Shown one piece after another: positions 19,596-30,870 of a DNA stretch of 64,000 bases. The notes beneath the pieces are model-generated. The model was not told where the DNA came from. It made no database searches and saw only the letters and a program-made list of their open reading frames with translations. The stretch is taken from assembly GCF_016415625.1 (NCBI RefSeq), contig NZ_WBXP01000009.1, positions 1 to 64,000 on the forward strand, read 5' to 3'. Position numbers and translations under genes: made by a program. The number at the start of each line of letters is the position of its first letter. The stretch's first letter is position 1. The DNA is from Shimwellia pseudoproteus. GTDB taxonomy: Bacteria > Pseudomonadota > Gammaproteobacteria > Enterobacterales > Enterobacteriaceae.

Positions 19596-19671
19596 TGGTG
19601 GGTCGTGCAGGATTCGAACCTGCGACCAATTGATTAAAAGTCAACTGCTCTACCAACTGAGCTAACGACCC
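19596..19671 (-). tRNA. tRNA-Lys (UUU)
   Basis: Identical 76-nt copy of tRNA-Lys(UUU) with encoded CCA. It lies four bases downstream of the tRNA-Val gene, as in the E. coli valT-lysW pair. Confidence 0.97.
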
Positions 19672-19675
19672 GAAG

Positions 19676-19751
19676 TGGTGGGTGATGACGGGATCGAACC
19701 GCCGACCCCCTCCTTGTAAGGGAGGTGCTCTCCCAGCTGAGCTAATCACCC
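19676..19751 (-). tRNA. tRNA-Val (UAC)
   Basis: 76-nt tRNA on the minus strand with encoded CCA, anticodon TAC within CCCTTACAAGG, and T-loop GGTTCGATCC. It corresponds to valT of E. coli. Confidence 0.97.
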
Positions 19752-19788
19752 ACTTCGTACTGTTTTCAGAAACAAACCTTATCAGGAA

Positions 19789-19806
19789 TGGTGGGTCGTG
19801 CAGGAT
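19789..19806 (-). pseudogene. 3' remnant of tRNA-Lys
   Basis: Eighteen bases identical to the 3' end of the neighbouring tRNA-Lys genes (acceptor strand plus CCA and the adjoining T-stem) with no body of a tRNA attached. The upstream spacer AATCAGGAATGG-like flank is shared with the intact copies. It is probably left from recombination between tandem tRNA genes, or is an attachment-site scar. Confidence 0.7.
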
Positions 19807-19890
19807 GATTCGGCCAGGCCTCACCCTTACGGGCCGTTGCTAATGCAACGTTATCCTTCACTACATCACTAACCAGTCCGCAATCAGGAA

Positions 19891-19966
19891 TGGTGGGTCG
19901 TGCAGGATTCGAACCTGCGACCAATTGATTAAAAGTCAACTGCTCTACCAACTGAGCTAACGACCC
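19891..19966 (-). tRNA. tRNA-Lys (UUU)
   Basis: Third identical 76-nt tRNA-Lys(UUU) with encoded CCA; the first tRNA in the array in transcription order (lysT position), 164 bases after cpoB. Confidence 0.97.
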
Positions 19967-20130
19967 ATTCTGATATCACCACCGGCCTACTCGGTATCCT
20001 GTGGCAACGGCGGCATATATTACTGATTTAAGCTGATGACGCAACAAAAATTTTCAGACAAACCGCTCGACTGTACAGGAATTACGCGGCCAGACCAGAA
20101 AGCCAACAAGATCTGATCAAGCCGCGTACA

Positions 20131-20916
20131 TTACTGGGCATTCAGGCGTTTTTGCGCCTGCTTTGCGGCATCGGTTCCGGGATACTTTGTCACCACCTGC
20201 TGGTACACCGCTTTGGCTTTTGCAGTATCGCCTTTGTCCTGCATAATCACCCCCACCTTAAACATCGCATCCGCTGCTTTCGGTGACTTCGGGTAATTTT
20301 TCGCTACGCCGGCAAAATAATACAGCGCATCGTCTTTCTTCCCTTTGTTGTAATTCAACTGACCGAGCCAGTAATTTGCATTTGGCTGGTAAGTTGAATC
20401 CGGATAGCGCTTCACAAAGTTCTGGAAAGCCGTCATTGCGTCATCCTGGCGGGATTTATCCTGCACCAGGGCAACGGCTGCATTATAGTCGGTATTGGCA
20501 TCACCAGGCTGCACAGGCGCAGCCGGGGCCGCAGCGGCACCGGCATTGCTCTGTGTTGCTGCCGCTGAAGCATCGCTGCTTCCCTGGGCTGCACCACTCT
20601 GGGCGCCGCTACTCAGGCTATCCATTTGCAGCAGGATCTGCTTCTGGCGCTCCACAACCTGATTCAGTTGGTACTGATTCTCCTGGATTTGACCACGCAG
20701 AGTATCAATATCATTCTGGTTTTCGTTAAGTTGCTGCTGGAGTTGGGTTAAAAGTTGACTATGAGCGTTAGAAATACGCTCGAGTTGCGTGACCCGATCT
20801 TCAACCGAGCCAGAGCCTACATCACTGATTGGCGCCTGGGCATTAGCGGCCCAGGGGGCCGCTACGCCAACCAGTAACGACAGACTCAACAGATGAGTTC
20901 TGAAGTTACTGATCAT
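20131..20916 (-). CDS. cpoB: Cell division coordinator CpoB
   Basis: Periplasmic protein (formerly YbgF) that links PBP1B-driven septal peptidoglycan synthesis to Tol-driven outer-membrane constriction. It is 261 residues: signal peptide to about residue 26 (ANA-QAP), a trimerising coiled coil (about 37-100), an Ala/Ser-rich linker (about 105-140) and C-terminal TPR repeats. It starts nine bases after pal and is the last gene of the tol-pal cluster; the tRNA array follows. Confidence 0.96.
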   Translation of the reverse strand: MISNFRTHLLSLSLLVGVAAPWAANAQAPISDVGSGSVEDRVTQLERISNAHSQLLTQLQQQLNENQNDIDTLRGQIQENQYQLNQVVERQKQILLQMDSLSSGAQSGAAQGSSDASAAATQSNAGAAAAPAAPVQPGDANTDYNAAVALVQDKSRQDDAMTAFQNFVKRYPDSTYQPNANYWLGQLNYNKGKKDDALYYFAGVAKNYPKSPKAADAMFKVGVIMQDKGDTAKAKAVYQQVVTKYPGTDAAKQAQKRLNAQ

Positions 20917-20925
20917 GACAGTCTC

Positions 20926-21459
<534 letters not shown>

Positions 21460-21487
21460 TTAATCCTTACTCATCAATATTTTATTA

Positions 21488-22780
21488 TTAAAGATACGGA
21501 GACCAGGCAGGGAATTTAACCTGTCCATCAGTCGCCGGAAGACGCGCTTTGAAACGTCCGTCAGTGGATACCAGGTTCAGCACGGATCCCATCCCCTGAG
21601 AAGAGCTGTAGATAACCATAGTGCCGTTAGGTGCCAGACTTGGCGTTTCATCCAGGAACGTTGACGACAACACTTGCACGCCACCCGCTGCCAGATCCTG
21701 TTTGGCGATATGCTGAGCGCCATTAGTGGAGCTTACCATCACCATAAATTTCCCGTCAGCGCTGACATCCGCATCCTGGTTCTGATTACCTTCCCAGGAA
21801 ATACGCTGCGGTGCGCCGCCGTTTACATTCACTTTATACACCTGAGGACGGCCCGCCTGGTCAGAGGTAAATGCCAGGTTTTGGCTGTCCGGGAACCAGC
21901 TTGGCTCGGTGTTGTTGCTACGGCCATTGGTCACCTGACGGATCTGGCCAGAGCCGAGGTCCATCACATACAGATTCAGGCTACCGGTCTTCGACAGGGC
22001 AAAGGCCAGTTTGGTACCGTCCGGAGAGAACGCCGGTGCACCGTTATGCTGCGGGAAAGAGGCAATCTGGCGTACCGCACCGTTAGACAGGGTCTGCACG
22101 ACCAGCGCAGAGCGACCGCTTTCGAAGGTAACATAAGCCAGTTTGCTGCCGTCCGGGGACCACGCCGGAGACATCAGCGGCTGCGGAGAACGGTGTACCA
22201 CAAACTGATTGTAGCCATCATAGTCAGACACGCGCAGTTCGTACGGGAACTGGCCGCCTTTATTCTGGACAACATAAGCAATACGCGTGCGGAAAGCCCC
22301 TTTAATTCCGGTCAGTTTTTCGAACACTTCATCACTGGCGGTATGGGCGGCGTAACGCAGCCATTGTTTGTTAACTTTGTAGGAGTTCTGGGACAGAACC
22401 GTACCCGGTGCACCGCCGGTATCAACCAGCTGATACGCCACGGTATAGCTACCGTCACCGTTCGGGGTCACCTGGCCTACCACTACAGCATCGACACCCA
22501 GCGCTGCCCATGCGGCAGGCTGAACTTCCTGGGCGGAAGCGGGCTGTTGCGGCAAACGAGAACGATCCAGCGGGTTGAATTTACCACTGTTGCGCAAGTC
22601 AGCAGCGACAATGCCACCAAGATCTTCCGGTGCCGCACCTGGGCCAGCCCATTTAAACGGCGCCACACCAATCGGACGCGCTGAGTCTACCCCTTGGGTA
22701 ATTTCAATGCGCACTTCTGCGTGCAGGACAGCGGCCCACAACATCAGAAAACTTAAAGCTACTTTAAATGCCTGCTTCAT
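21488..22780 (-). CDS. tolB: Tol-Pal system periplasmic protein TolB
   Basis: Periplasmic protein of 430 residues that binds Pal and is released by TolA. A signal peptide ends at LHA-EVR (about residue 21), followed by an N-terminal alpha/beta domain and a six-bladed beta-propeller with repeats such as [14 protein letters not shown] and [14 protein letters not shown]. The start at 22780 ([11 protein letters not shown]) is preferred over an in-frame ATG four codons upstream. Confidence 0.97.
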   Translation of the reverse strand: MKQAFKVALSFLMLWAAVLHAEVRIEITQGVDSARPIGVAPFKWAGPGAAPEDLGGIVAADLRNSGKFNPLDRSRLPQQPASAQEVQPAAWAALGVDAVVVGQVTPNGDGSYTVAYQLVDTGGAPGTVLSQNSYKVNKQWLRYAAHTASDEVFEKLTGIKGAFRTRIAYVVQNKGGQFPYELRVSDYDGYNQFVVHRSPQPLMSPAWSPDGSKLAYVTFESGRSALVVQTLSNGAVRQIASFPQHNGAPAFSPDGTKLAFALSKTGSLNLYVMDLGSGQIRQVTNGRSNNTEPSWFPDSQNLAFTSDQAGRPQVYKVNVNGGAPQRISWEGNQNQDADVSADGKFMVMVSSTNGAQHIAKQDLAAGGVQVLSSTFLDETPSLAPNGTMVIYSSSQGMGSVLNLVSTDGRFKARLPATDGQVKFPAWSPYL

Positions 22781-22880
22781 CATATCTCCCATACCCAGGC
22801 AAAACGCCCACGATAATTTAGCAGAATGTTAACAAACTGAAATAAACAAAACTACCAAAACCCGGGGACTCAACATACGT

Positions 22881-22912
22881 CGTTTCCTCCCCCACCACGG
22901 GGAAGGAAAACG
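22881..22912 (-). other. Hairpin between tolA and tolB
   Basis: CGTTTCCTCCCC and GGGGAAGGAAAACG pair as a long, slightly bulged stem just after the tolA stop. It has no T run, so partial termination or RNA stabilisation is more likely than a full stop. E. coli has a tolB-pal promoter in this gap. Confidence 0.5.
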
Positions 22913-22915
22913 TCA

Positions 22916-24334
22916 TTATGGTTTAAAGTCCAGCGGTGCATTCTTAAAGGTTTCGTACAAAGCCTGGCTAGGCGGTTTCGGTATCCTCGCCTGACGCGCA
23001 GCAGCAATAGCAGCCTGGCAGAGTGCCGGATCGCCACCTTCTGATTTCACGTCAAGTAGCATGCCGTCCGGGGCCAGTCTGATACGCAACGTACAGGTCT
23101 TACCCGCATAAGAAGAAGCATCATAGAACTTGCTCTCAATAGCGGCCTTAATCTGCCCGGCGTAGCTGTCTATTTCACCTTTAGTCGCCCCGTTTTTACC
23201 CCCACCAGAACCTGCGGTGGCAGCGTTGGCGCCTTTAGCACCGCTACCGCTTTTCGGCGCATTTTTGCCGGAGCTCAGATCGCCAAGCAGATCGTCAACC
23301 CCTTCAGCCTGCGCTTTAGCAGCAGCGGCCTTTTCCGCAGCGGCTTTCTTCGCCGCGGCGGCTTTTTCAGCTTTCTCTGCGGCAGCGGCTTTCGCGGCGG
23401 CGGCTTTATCGGCAGCAGCCTTATCTGCGGCAGCCTTTTCCGCAGCCGCGGCTTTCTCTGCTTTTTCGGCGGCGGCTTTTTCAGCAGCGGCCGCTTTGGC
23501 AGCAGCGGCTTTCTCTGCTTTCTCGGCGGCGGCTTTTTCAGCGGCAGCCGCTTTGTCAGCAGCGGCCTTCTCTGCTTTCTCGGCGGCGGCTTTTTCAGCG
23601 GCAGCCGCTTTGTCGGCGGCGGCTTTTTCGGCAGCAGCCGCTTTATCAGCAGCGGCCTTCGCGGCTTTATCGGCGGCGGCTTTTTCAGCAGCAGCCGCTT
23701 TGTCAGCAGCGGCTTTCTGAGCCTGCTTTTCAGCGTCCTGTTGTGCTTTCTTCTGCGCATCCGCGGCTTTAGCGGCCGCTTCTTCCTGGGCTTTCTTCAG
23801 CGCCAGCGCGTCGGCTGCGGCTTTCTTCGCCGCCTCCTGAGCCGCTTTTGCTGCGTCAGCCTGCGCTTTGGTCGCGGCCTGTTTTGCTGCCTCTTCAGCC
23901 TGTTTTTGCTGCTCAGCAGCCTTCGCGGCAGCGGCTTTCGCGGCCTGCTCAGCTTGCTTCGCGGCGTCGGCAGCCTGCTGTTGTGCTTTTTCCTGGGCCT
24001 GCAGACGCTCTTTTTCGAGCTGTTTCAGGCGCGCCTGCTCGGCAGCCTGTTTTTCCTGCAGTTCTTTTGCCTGCTGTTCAGCCTGTTTTTCCCGTTGCTC
24101 CGCAGCACGCTTGCTGCTTGACTGCTGATGTTGCTGTCGATTGTACTGTTGTACAACGGCACCGGGATCCACCATGACCGCATCAATGGAAGAGCCACCT
24201 CCCCCACCGGCGCCAGCGTCAATGTGCTCGTCGAACGAACTCCAGACCAGCACTGCAATCAGAATCAAGTGCAGTACGCCTGAAATAATTATCGCCCGTT
24301 TGAGCTTATCGTTTTCTTCGGTTGCCTTTGACAC
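22916..24334 (-). CDS. tolA: Tol system inner-membrane energy transducer TolA
   Basis: Spans the periplasm to couple TolQR proton-motive force to TolB-Pal. It is 472 residues versus about 421 in E. coli. Domain I has one membrane helix (about residues 14-34). Domain II is a very long Lys/Ala/Glu-rich helix (about 50-345). Domain III (about 375-472) is the globular C-terminus with paired cysteines in GKTCTLRIRL and DPALCQAA. The extra length lies in domain II, where a 19-residue unit is tandemly repeated (nt 23454-23624). Confidence 0.96.
   Translation of the reverse strand: MSKATEENDKLKRAIIISGVLHLILIAVLVWSSFDEHIDAGAGGGGGSSIDAVMVDPGAVVQQYNRQQHQQSSSKRAAEQREKQAEQQAKELQEKQAAEQARLKQLEKERLQAQEKAQQQAADAAKQAEQAAKAAAAKAAEQQKQAEEAAKQAATKAQADAAKAAQEAAKKAAADALALKKAQEEAAAKAADAQKKAQQDAEKQAQKAAADKAAAAEKAAADKAAKAAADKAAAAEKAAADKAAAAEKAAAEKAEKAAADKAAAAEKAAAEKAEKAAAAKAAAAEKAAAEKAEKAAAAEKAAADKAAADKAAAAKAAAAEKAEKAAAAKKAAAEKAAAAKAQAEGVDDLLGDLSSGKNAPKSGSGAKGANAATAGSGGGKNGATKGEIDSYAGQIKAAIESKFYDASSYAGKTCTLRIRLAPDGMLLDVKSEGGDPALCQAAIAAARQARIPKPPSQALYETFKNAPLDFKP
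23454..23624 (-). repeat. Three 57-bp tandem repeats in tolA domain II
   Basis: Three near-identical in-frame units of 57 bp begin at 23454, 23511 and 23568. Each encodes a version of AADKAAAAEKAAAEKAEKA, lengthening the helical stalk. Further degenerate KAAA-type repeats flank them. Confidence 0.85.
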
Positions 24335-24371
24335 TCTTGGTTCCCAAAAACAGTTAACCCTTCACCTGCAA

Positions 24372-24800
24372 TTAAATAGGCTGTGTCATCAAACCTACTG
24401 ATTTCACACCCGCCTTATGCAACAGGTTCAGCGCTTTAATAATTTCATCGTAAGGTACTTCTTTGGCGCCACCGATCAGGAAAACCGTCTTCGGGTTAGC
24501 CTGCAGACGGCGTTGCGCCTCAGCAATAACCTGTTCCGCAGGAAGCTGGCTCATACGGTCATGATCCACCACGACGCTGTATTGCCCAACCCCGGACACT
24601 TCGATAATCACCGGCGGCTCATCATTGCTGGCAACCGTCTTCGACTCGGTAGCATCCGGTAAGTCAACTTCCACGCTCTGGGTGATGATCGGTGCGGTAG
24701 CCATAAAAATCAGTACCAGCACCAGCAAAACGTCCAGTAGCGGAACGATGTTGATTTCGGACTTAACCTCACGCCGGCTCCGCCCACGCACTCTGGCCAT
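24372..24800 (-). CDS. tolR: Tol-Pal system protein TolR
   Basis: Inner-membrane ExbD-like stator protein of 142 residues. One membrane helix (about residues 17-38) carries the conserved aspartate in INIVPLLDVLLVLVLIF, which conducts protons with TolQ. The periplasmic C-terminal domain (about 60-142) ends KSVGLMTQPI. It lies three bases after tolQ. Confidence 0.98.
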   Translation of the reverse strand: MARVRGRSRREVKSEINIVPLLDVLLVLVLIFMATAPIITQSVEVDLPDATESKTVASNDEPPVIIEVSGVGQYSVVVDHDRMSQLPAEQVIAEAQRRLQANPKTVFLIGGAKEVPYDEIIKALNLLHKAGVKSVGLMTQPI

Positions 24801-24803
24801 GAC

Positions 24804-25897
<1,094 letters not shown>

Positions 25898-26030
25898 TCT
25901 ACATCCCGGTAATGCAAATAAACGTTGCTACTATACGCAAGCTGATGGGGGTTGGGAATGGGAAGGAACGAGCTTCAGATAAATATTTATGGGCGTAGGT
26001 CAGCCCATAAATATATGAGTAAGGTAATTG

Positions 26031-26324
26031 TCAGGAAAAGAAAAAAATCAGCCCCGCGAGCAGGACAATATCCGCCAGCAGCGGACAAAATATTCCCTGC
26101 CAGTGCAGCGCTTTCGGACGAAACCCCACACCGTGGATCACGCCTGCGCACACCGCCCACATGATGAACAATCCGTGCCAGATTGACAGTGTACTGGTCC
26201 GGGCGGCGAACCGCGCCGGATCCCAGAACATGCAACCGGCCAGTACCAGAGCCATAAGCAGCGAAAGGGCCCGCAATGGGCCCTTGTCCATTACCGCATA
26301 CAGCGTTGCGATAATATTCTTCAT
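26031..26324 (-). CDS. ybgE: Cyd operon membrane protein YbgE
   Basis: 97-residue protein with three predicted membrane helices (about residues 17-35, 45-62 and 75-96), the size and position of E. coli YbgE. It is carried in the cydABX operon; its role is not settled. Its ATG overlaps the cydX TAA (TAATG), which implies translational coupling. Confidence 0.92.
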   Translation of the reverse strand: MKNIIATLYAVMDKGPLRALSLLMALVLAGCMFWDPARFAARTSTLSIWHGLFIMWAVCAGVIHGVGFRPKALHWQGIFCPLLADIVLLAGLIFFFS

Positions 26325-26437
26325 TAATGCTCTTCTTTAGCGGCGTTGGTGGCTTCCGCCTGTTCCAGCGCCAGCGCGGTAATGATCCCGAAAGCACAAG
26401 CCAGCAAAGTGCCCAGAATCCATGCAAAGTACCACAT
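26324..26437 (-). CDS. cydX: Cytochrome bd-I oxidase small subunit CydX
   Basis: 37-residue single-helix protein MWYFAWILGTLLACAFGIIT..., nearly identical to E. coli CydX (YbgT), which is needed for stability and activity of cytochrome bd-I. It begins 14 bases after cydB with TAAGGAG as ribosome site, and its stop overlaps ybgE. Confidence 0.96.
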   Translation of the reverse strand: MWYFAWILGTLLACAFGIITALALEQAEATNAAKEEH

Positions 26438-26451
26438 TGTTAACTCCTTAC

Positions 26452-27591
26452 TTAGTACAGAGAGTGGGTGTTGCTTTCGATATGCTCTTTGGTGATGCGC
26501 CCGAACATTTTCCAGTAGCACCAGGTGGTGTAGCACAGAATAAGCGGCACAAACACAATGGCAACGTAGGTCATCACGCTCAGCGTCAGCGGGCTGGACG
26601 TTGCATCCCACATGGTCAGACCGGCATTCAGCATCGTGCTGGACGGCATCACAAACGGGAACATACTGATACCGGCAGTCAGGATCACGCAGGCCAGCGT
26701 CAGTGATGAGAACAGAAACGCCCACGCGCCTTTATTCACACGGGACATCAGCACCGTCAGCAGCGGCAGCACCACCCCCAGCACCGGGATCGCCCACAGC
26801 GCAGGAATATGGTTAAAGTTTGCCATCCATGCCCCGGCTTCCCGGGCGACTTCTTTGGTCAGCGGATTAGACGCCGCATGATGATCCATCGCAGAGGTCA
26901 CCACATAGCCATCAATACCGTAGACCACCCATACCCCGGCCAGCGCGAAGCACACCATCATCACCAGCGCCGAAATCTGCGCCGTCGTGCGGGTACGCAG
27001 ATGCAACTCACCAGTAGTACGCATTTGCAGATAGGTCGCCCCCTGGGTAATGATCATCGCCACGCTCACCACCCCGGCCAGCAGACCAAACGGGTTGAGC
27101 AACTGGAAGAAGTTGCCGGTGTAGTAAAGGCGCAGATACTCATCAATATGGAACGGCACGCCCTGCAGCAGGTTACCGAAGGCCACACCTATCACCAGCG
27201 GCGGTACAAAGCTGCCGATGAAAATGCCCCAGTCCCACATATTGCGCCAGCGCCTGTCTTCAATCTTCGAGCGGTAGTCAAAGCCTACCGGGCGGAAGAA
27301 CAACGATGCCAGCACCAGGATCATGGCCACGTAGAAGCCGGAAAACGCCGCAGCGTACACCATCGGCCAGGCGGCAAACAGCGCACCACCGGCGGTGATT
27401 AACCAGACCTGGTTACCGTCCCAGTGCGGGGCAATGGCGTTAATCATGATCCGGCGTTCAGTATCCGTACGGCCAAGAATACGGGTCAGCATGCCGACCC
27501 CCATATCAAAGCCATCCGCCACGGCAAAGCCAATCAGCAACACGCCAATCAGCAGCCACCAGATAAAACGTAATACTTCATAATCAATCAT
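26452..27591 (-). CDS. cydB: Cytochrome bd-I ubiquinol oxidase subunit II CydB
   Basis: Membrane subunit of 379 residues, the E. coli length, with eight or nine helices and the family N-terminus MIDYEVLRFIWWLLIGVLL followed by GFAVADGFDMGVG. It forms the bd-I quinol oxidase with CydA and CydX, used at low oxygen. It lies 15 bases after cydA. Confidence 0.98.
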   Translation of the reverse strand: MIDYEVLRFIWWLLIGVLLIGFAVADGFDMGVGMLTRILGRTDTERRIMINAIAPHWDGNQVWLITAGGALFAAWPMVYAAAFSGFYVAMILVLASLFFRPVGFDYRSKIEDRRWRNMWDWGIFIGSFVPPLVIGVAFGNLLQGVPFHIDEYLRLYYTGNFFQLLNPFGLLAGVVSVAMIITQGATYLQMRTTGELHLRTRTTAQISALVMMVCFALAGVWVVYGIDGYVVTSAMDHHAASNPLTKEVAREAGAWMANFNHIPALWAIPVLGVVLPLLTVLMSRVNKGAWAFLFSSLTLACVILTAGISMFPFVMPSSTMLNAGLTMWDATSSPLTLSVMTYVAIVFVPLILCYTTWCYWKMFGRITKEHIESNTHSLY

Positions 27592-27606
27592 TTCTGGACT
27601 CCTGTC

Positions 27607-29175
27607 TTAACGTGCCGGCTGAGAAGCCACACTGGACTGCTCAAAGTGATAACGGCCAGTTTTCAGGCTGCTCGGCCCCAGACGGGCAAACTTGAACATC
27701 AGGAACATTTCAGCAACCAGGAACAAGGTATAGAGGCCACAGATCAGTACGATTGAGAAAATCAAGTCCCCGGTGGTCAGCGATGAGTTAGCCACCGCGG
27801 TTGGTAACACCTCACCAATTGCCCAGGGCTGGCGGCCATATTCGGCCACGAACCACCCGGCCTCCACCGCAATCCACGGCAGCGGGATACCGAAAAACGC
27901 CGCGCGCAGCAGCCACTTTTTCTGGCCAACGCGGTTACGAATTACCGACCAGAATGACAGTGCGATAATCGCCAGCAGCAGGAAGCCACAGGCCACCATG
28001 ATGCGGAACGCGAAATAGAGCGGCGCAACCCGCGGGATGGAGTCTTTTGTCGCCTGCTGGATTTGTGCTTCTGTCGCGTCAGTCACGTTTGACGTGTAGC
28101 GTTTTAGCAACAACCCGTAGCCGAGATCTTTCTTCACATTATTGAAGTCCGCCCGGATAGCCGGATCGGTGGCGCCATTACGCAGTTCTTCCAGCAATTT
28201 ATAGGCCGTCATCCCGTTACGGATCCGCGCCTCATGCTGCGCCAGCAGATCTTTCAGGCCGGTCACTTGTTTATCCACCGAACGGGTGGCAATCAGGCCC
28301 AGCGCGTAAGGGATCTGGATAGCAAAGTGGTTTTCCTGGGCATCCTGATCCGGCAAGCCAAACAGCGTAAACGCCGCCGGGGCCGGCTGGGTATCCCATT
28401 CCGCTTCAATGGCTGCCAGTTTGGTTTTCTGTACGTCACCCATTTCGTAGCCGGATTCATCACCCAGCACGATAACGGAGAGCACCGCCGCCATGCCGAA
28501 GCTGGCCGCAATAGCAAAAGAGCGCTTCGCAAAAGCAAAGTCGCGCCCTTTCAGCATGTACCAGGCACTGATCCCCAGTACAAACATCGCGCCGGTCACA
28601 TAACCCGAGGCCACGGTGTGAACAAATTTCACCTGGGCTACCGGGTTAAGGACCAGTTCGGAGAAGCTCACCATCTCCATTCGCATGGTTTCGAAATTAA
28701 AATCAGAAGCGATGGGGTTCTGCATCCAGCCGTTGGCCACCAGGATCCACAGCGCGGACAGGTTGGAGCCCAGCGCCACCAGCCAGGTAACCGCCATGTG
28801 CTGAACTTTGCCCAAACGATCCCAGCCGAAGAAGAACAGACCCACGAAGGTGGATTCAAGGAAGAATGCCATCAGACCTTCGATTGCCAGAGGGGCACCG
28901 AAGATATCGCCGACGTAATGTGAATAGTAAGACCAGTTAGTCCCGAACTGAAACTCCATCGTCAGGCCAGTGGCGACACCCAGCGCAAAGTTGATCCCAA
29001 ACAACTTGCCCCAGAACTTAGTCATATCTTTATATATTTGCTTGCCAGACAGGACGTACACCGTTTCCATAATTGCCAGCAAGAACGCCATACCCAGCGT
29101 CAGCGGCACAAATAGAAAGTGGTACATCGCAGTCAAGGCAAACTGTAAACGCGACAGTTCGACAATATCTAACAT
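27607..29175 (-). CDS. cydA: Cytochrome bd-I ubiquinol oxidase subunit I CydA
   Basis: Heme-bearing subunit of 522 residues, the E. coli length. The N-terminus [19 protein letters not shown] holds the His19 heme ligand. The Q-loop between helices (about residues 245-380) is the long, insertion-bearing form of enterobacteria. It oxidises ubiquinol and reduces oxygen to water with high affinity. An FNR-type palindrome lies 345 bases upstream. Confidence 0.98.
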   Translation of the reverse strand: MLDIVELSRLQFALTAMYHFLFVPLTLGMAFLLAIMETVYVLSGKQIYKDMTKFWGKLFGINFALGVATGLTMEFQFGTNWSYYSHYVGDIFGAPLAIEGLMAFFLESTFVGLFFFGWDRLGKVQHMAVTWLVALGSNLSALWILVANGWMQNPIASDFNFETMRMEMVSFSELVLNPVAQVKFVHTVASGYVTGAMFVLGISAWYMLKGRDFAFAKRSFAIAASFGMAAVLSVIVLGDESGYEMGDVQKTKLAAIEAEWDTQPAPAAFTLFGLPDQDAQENHFAIQIPYALGLIATRSVDKQVTGLKDLLAQHEARIRNGMTAYKLLEELRNGATDPAIRADFNNVKKDLGYGLLLKRYTSNVTDATEAQIQQATKDSIPRVAPLYFAFRIMVACGFLLLAIIALSFWSVIRNRVGQKKWLLRAAFFGIPLPWIAVEAGWFVAEYGRQPWAIGEVLPTAVANSSLTTGDLIFSIVLICGLYTLFLVAEMFLMFKFARLGPSSLKTGRYHFEQSSVASQPAR

Positions 29176-29938
29176 CTTGACTCCTTGCTCCTCGCTCGTG
29201 GGTTGTCACCTTTTTTACTCCGTGGGTGACGCCCGATGATACATGCCCCAATACCAAATATTTACATGAAGCCTGGCAATCTTTGAAAATCACGCTCTTA
29301 AAGGTAATAGCTCAAAGATTGACGGTTGCAAATACGTTAATGAAATTACAAAAGACTCCGCAATATATTACGCCGCAATGACCTTACAATAAATAGGTTT
29401 TTGCTTACCTTAATTTGCGTTTCTGAATGCGCGTCAATTTATAGCTAATTTAGCACCTCAGCGCTAGTTTGATCTGAGACAAAATTCCAATTTACAGCAT
29501 TTAAATCCCATAGTTAGATATTGATCTAAATCAATTTTTTACTGCATTGTTAAATAACGTGGCATTAAAAATCAATTAGTGATTAATTTGTTATTAATAT
29601 GTATTAAAAATAACATAAAAAGAACAAAAGGGACGCACTAATATAGTCCGGTGATATAATTCAAATTATGATGAATTTGCGTCATTATCCCTGTCCGGAA
29701 ATGCGATCCGGGCGTTTGCATTACTGTTGCTGCATTTTTTGATCAATGTCTAAAATAATACCTGGCCGTAATAACGGCTAAATAAGACATATAATACATA
29801 AGGTTAGTTATTCTTATTCTCTGGCGATATATAAGGCGAAATAACAAACGGTAATGGCATTTCTCCCTGCGCAGAAAAAACACACGAAATGTGATCCCCT
29901 CCCCTACTATCCCCCGGTACAGCCCCCCGAAAACAGGC
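29176..29938 (-). promoter_or_regulatory. AT-rich cydA upstream control region
   Basis: About 760 bases without a credible gene and far more AT-rich than the flanks. It contains the FNR palindrome at 29521-29534 and several TTAAATAA/ATTAAA tracts of the type bound by ArcA and H-NS. E. coli carries mngR-mngA-mngB between cydA and sucD; here nothing of them is left. The short open frames on the minus strand near 29743-29967 have no recognisable product. Confidence 0.6.
29521..29534. promoter_or_regulatory. FNR box upstream of cydA
   Basis: TTGATCTAAATCAA is a perfect TTGAT-N4-ATCAA FNR palindrome. FNR represses cydAB under strict anaerobiosis in E. coli. Confidence 0.8.
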
Positions 29939-29965
29939 AAAAAAAGGCCACCCATAAGGGTGGCC
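29939..29965 (-). terminator. Terminator of the sdh-suc operon
   Basis: GGCCACCC and GGGTGGCC form a perfect 8-bp stem with a run of seven T on the minus strand, about 30 bases after the sucD stop. In E. coli the 3' end of this operon yields the small RNA SdhX (RybD); the sequence here could serve as its 3' end, but I cannot confirm a homologue. Confidence 0.9.
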
Positions 29966-29997
29966 AACCATGTCGAACCGTTATTATCTTTTGATTA

Positions 29998-30870
29998 TTA
30001 CTGCGGCAGCACCGTTTTCAGCGCTTCGCCAATGTCTGCCAGGCTGCGGACGGTTTTCACGCCTGCGGCTTCCAGGGCGGCAAATTTCTCATCAGCCGTC
30101 CCTTTACCACCGGCGATAATCGCCCCCGCGTGGCCCATACGTTTGCCTTTCGGCGCGGTCACACCCGCGATATAGCCCACTACCGGTTTGGTCACGTGCG
30201 CTTTGATGTAAGCCGCGGCTTCTTCTTCTGCGCTGCCGCCGATTTCACCGATCATCACGATGGCTTCCGTCTTCGGGTCTTCCTCGAACATTTTCAAGAT
30301 ATCGATGAAGTTAGAGCCCGGGATCGGGTCACCGCCGATGCCCACACAAGTGGACTGGCCGAGGCCGATATCGGTAGTCTGTTTAACCGCTTCATAGGTC
30401 AGGGTACCAGAACGGGAGACAATCCCGACTTTACCCGGCAGGTGAATGTGGCCCGGCTGGATGCCGATTTTGCACTCGCCCGGGGTGATAACGCCCGGGC
30501 AGTTTGGCCCTATCATGCGCACACCGGCTTCGTCCAGTTTCACTTTCACAGTCAGCATATCCAGGGTCGGAATGCCTTCGGTGATGGTGATAATCAGTTT
30601 AATACCCGCATCGATAGCTTCCAGGATCGAGTCTTTGCAGAACGGCGCCGGAACATAAATAACCGAGGCGGTCGCGCCTGTGGCTTCTACCGCTTCACGC
30701 ACGGTATTAAAGACCGGCAGGCCCAGATGCGTGGTGCCGCCTTTACCTGGCGTAACACCGCCGACCATCTGCGTGCCATAAGCAATCGCCTGCTCAGAGT
30801 GGAAGGAGCCCTGGCTGCCGGTGAAACCCTGGCAGATAACTTTGGTGTTTTTGTCGATCAGAATGGACAT
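29998..30870 (-). CDS. sucD: Succinyl-CoA synthetase alpha subunit SucD
   Basis: Converts succinyl-CoA to succinate with ATP formation, in complex with SucC. It is 290 residues. The CoA-binding Rossmann motif GFTGSQG is near residue 14, and the phosphorylated histidine lies in [12 protein letters not shown] (about residue 247). Its ATG overlaps the sucC stop. It ends the sdhCDAB-sucABCD operon. Confidence 0.98.
   Translation of the reverse strand: MSILIDKNTKVICQGFTGSQGSFHSEQAIAYGTQMVGGVTPGKGGTTHLGLPVFNTVREAVEATGATASVIYVPAPFCKDSILEAIDAGIKLIITITEGIPTLDMLTVKVKLDEAGVRMIGPNCPGVITPGECKIGIQPGHIHLPGKVGIVSRSGTLTYEAVKQTTDIGLGQSTCVGIGGDPIPGSNFIDILKMFEEDPKTEAIVMIGEIGGSAEEEAAAYIKAHVTKPVVGYIAGVTAPKGKRMGHAGAIIAGGKGTADEKFAALEAAGVKTVRSLADIGEALKTVLPQ

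Noticed and set aside
19555..19951. Small protein frames running through the tRNA array
   Set aside because: They read through tRNA genes on the same strand (repeated QLVAGSNPARPT-type translation of tRNA-Lys) and are artefacts.
20283..20729. Long open frame opposite cpoB
   Set aside because: It lies wholly antisense to a well-conserved gene and its product resembles nothing; codon bias of cpoB explains it.
23217..24177. Several long Ala/Ser- or Leu/Phe-rich frames opposite or out of phase with tolA
   Set aside because: They are shadows of the GC-rich alanine/lysine repeats of TolA domain II.
29743..29967. 74-codon minus-strand frame upstream of cydA
   Set aside because: It overlaps the sdh-suc terminator and has no ribosome site or recognisable fold.
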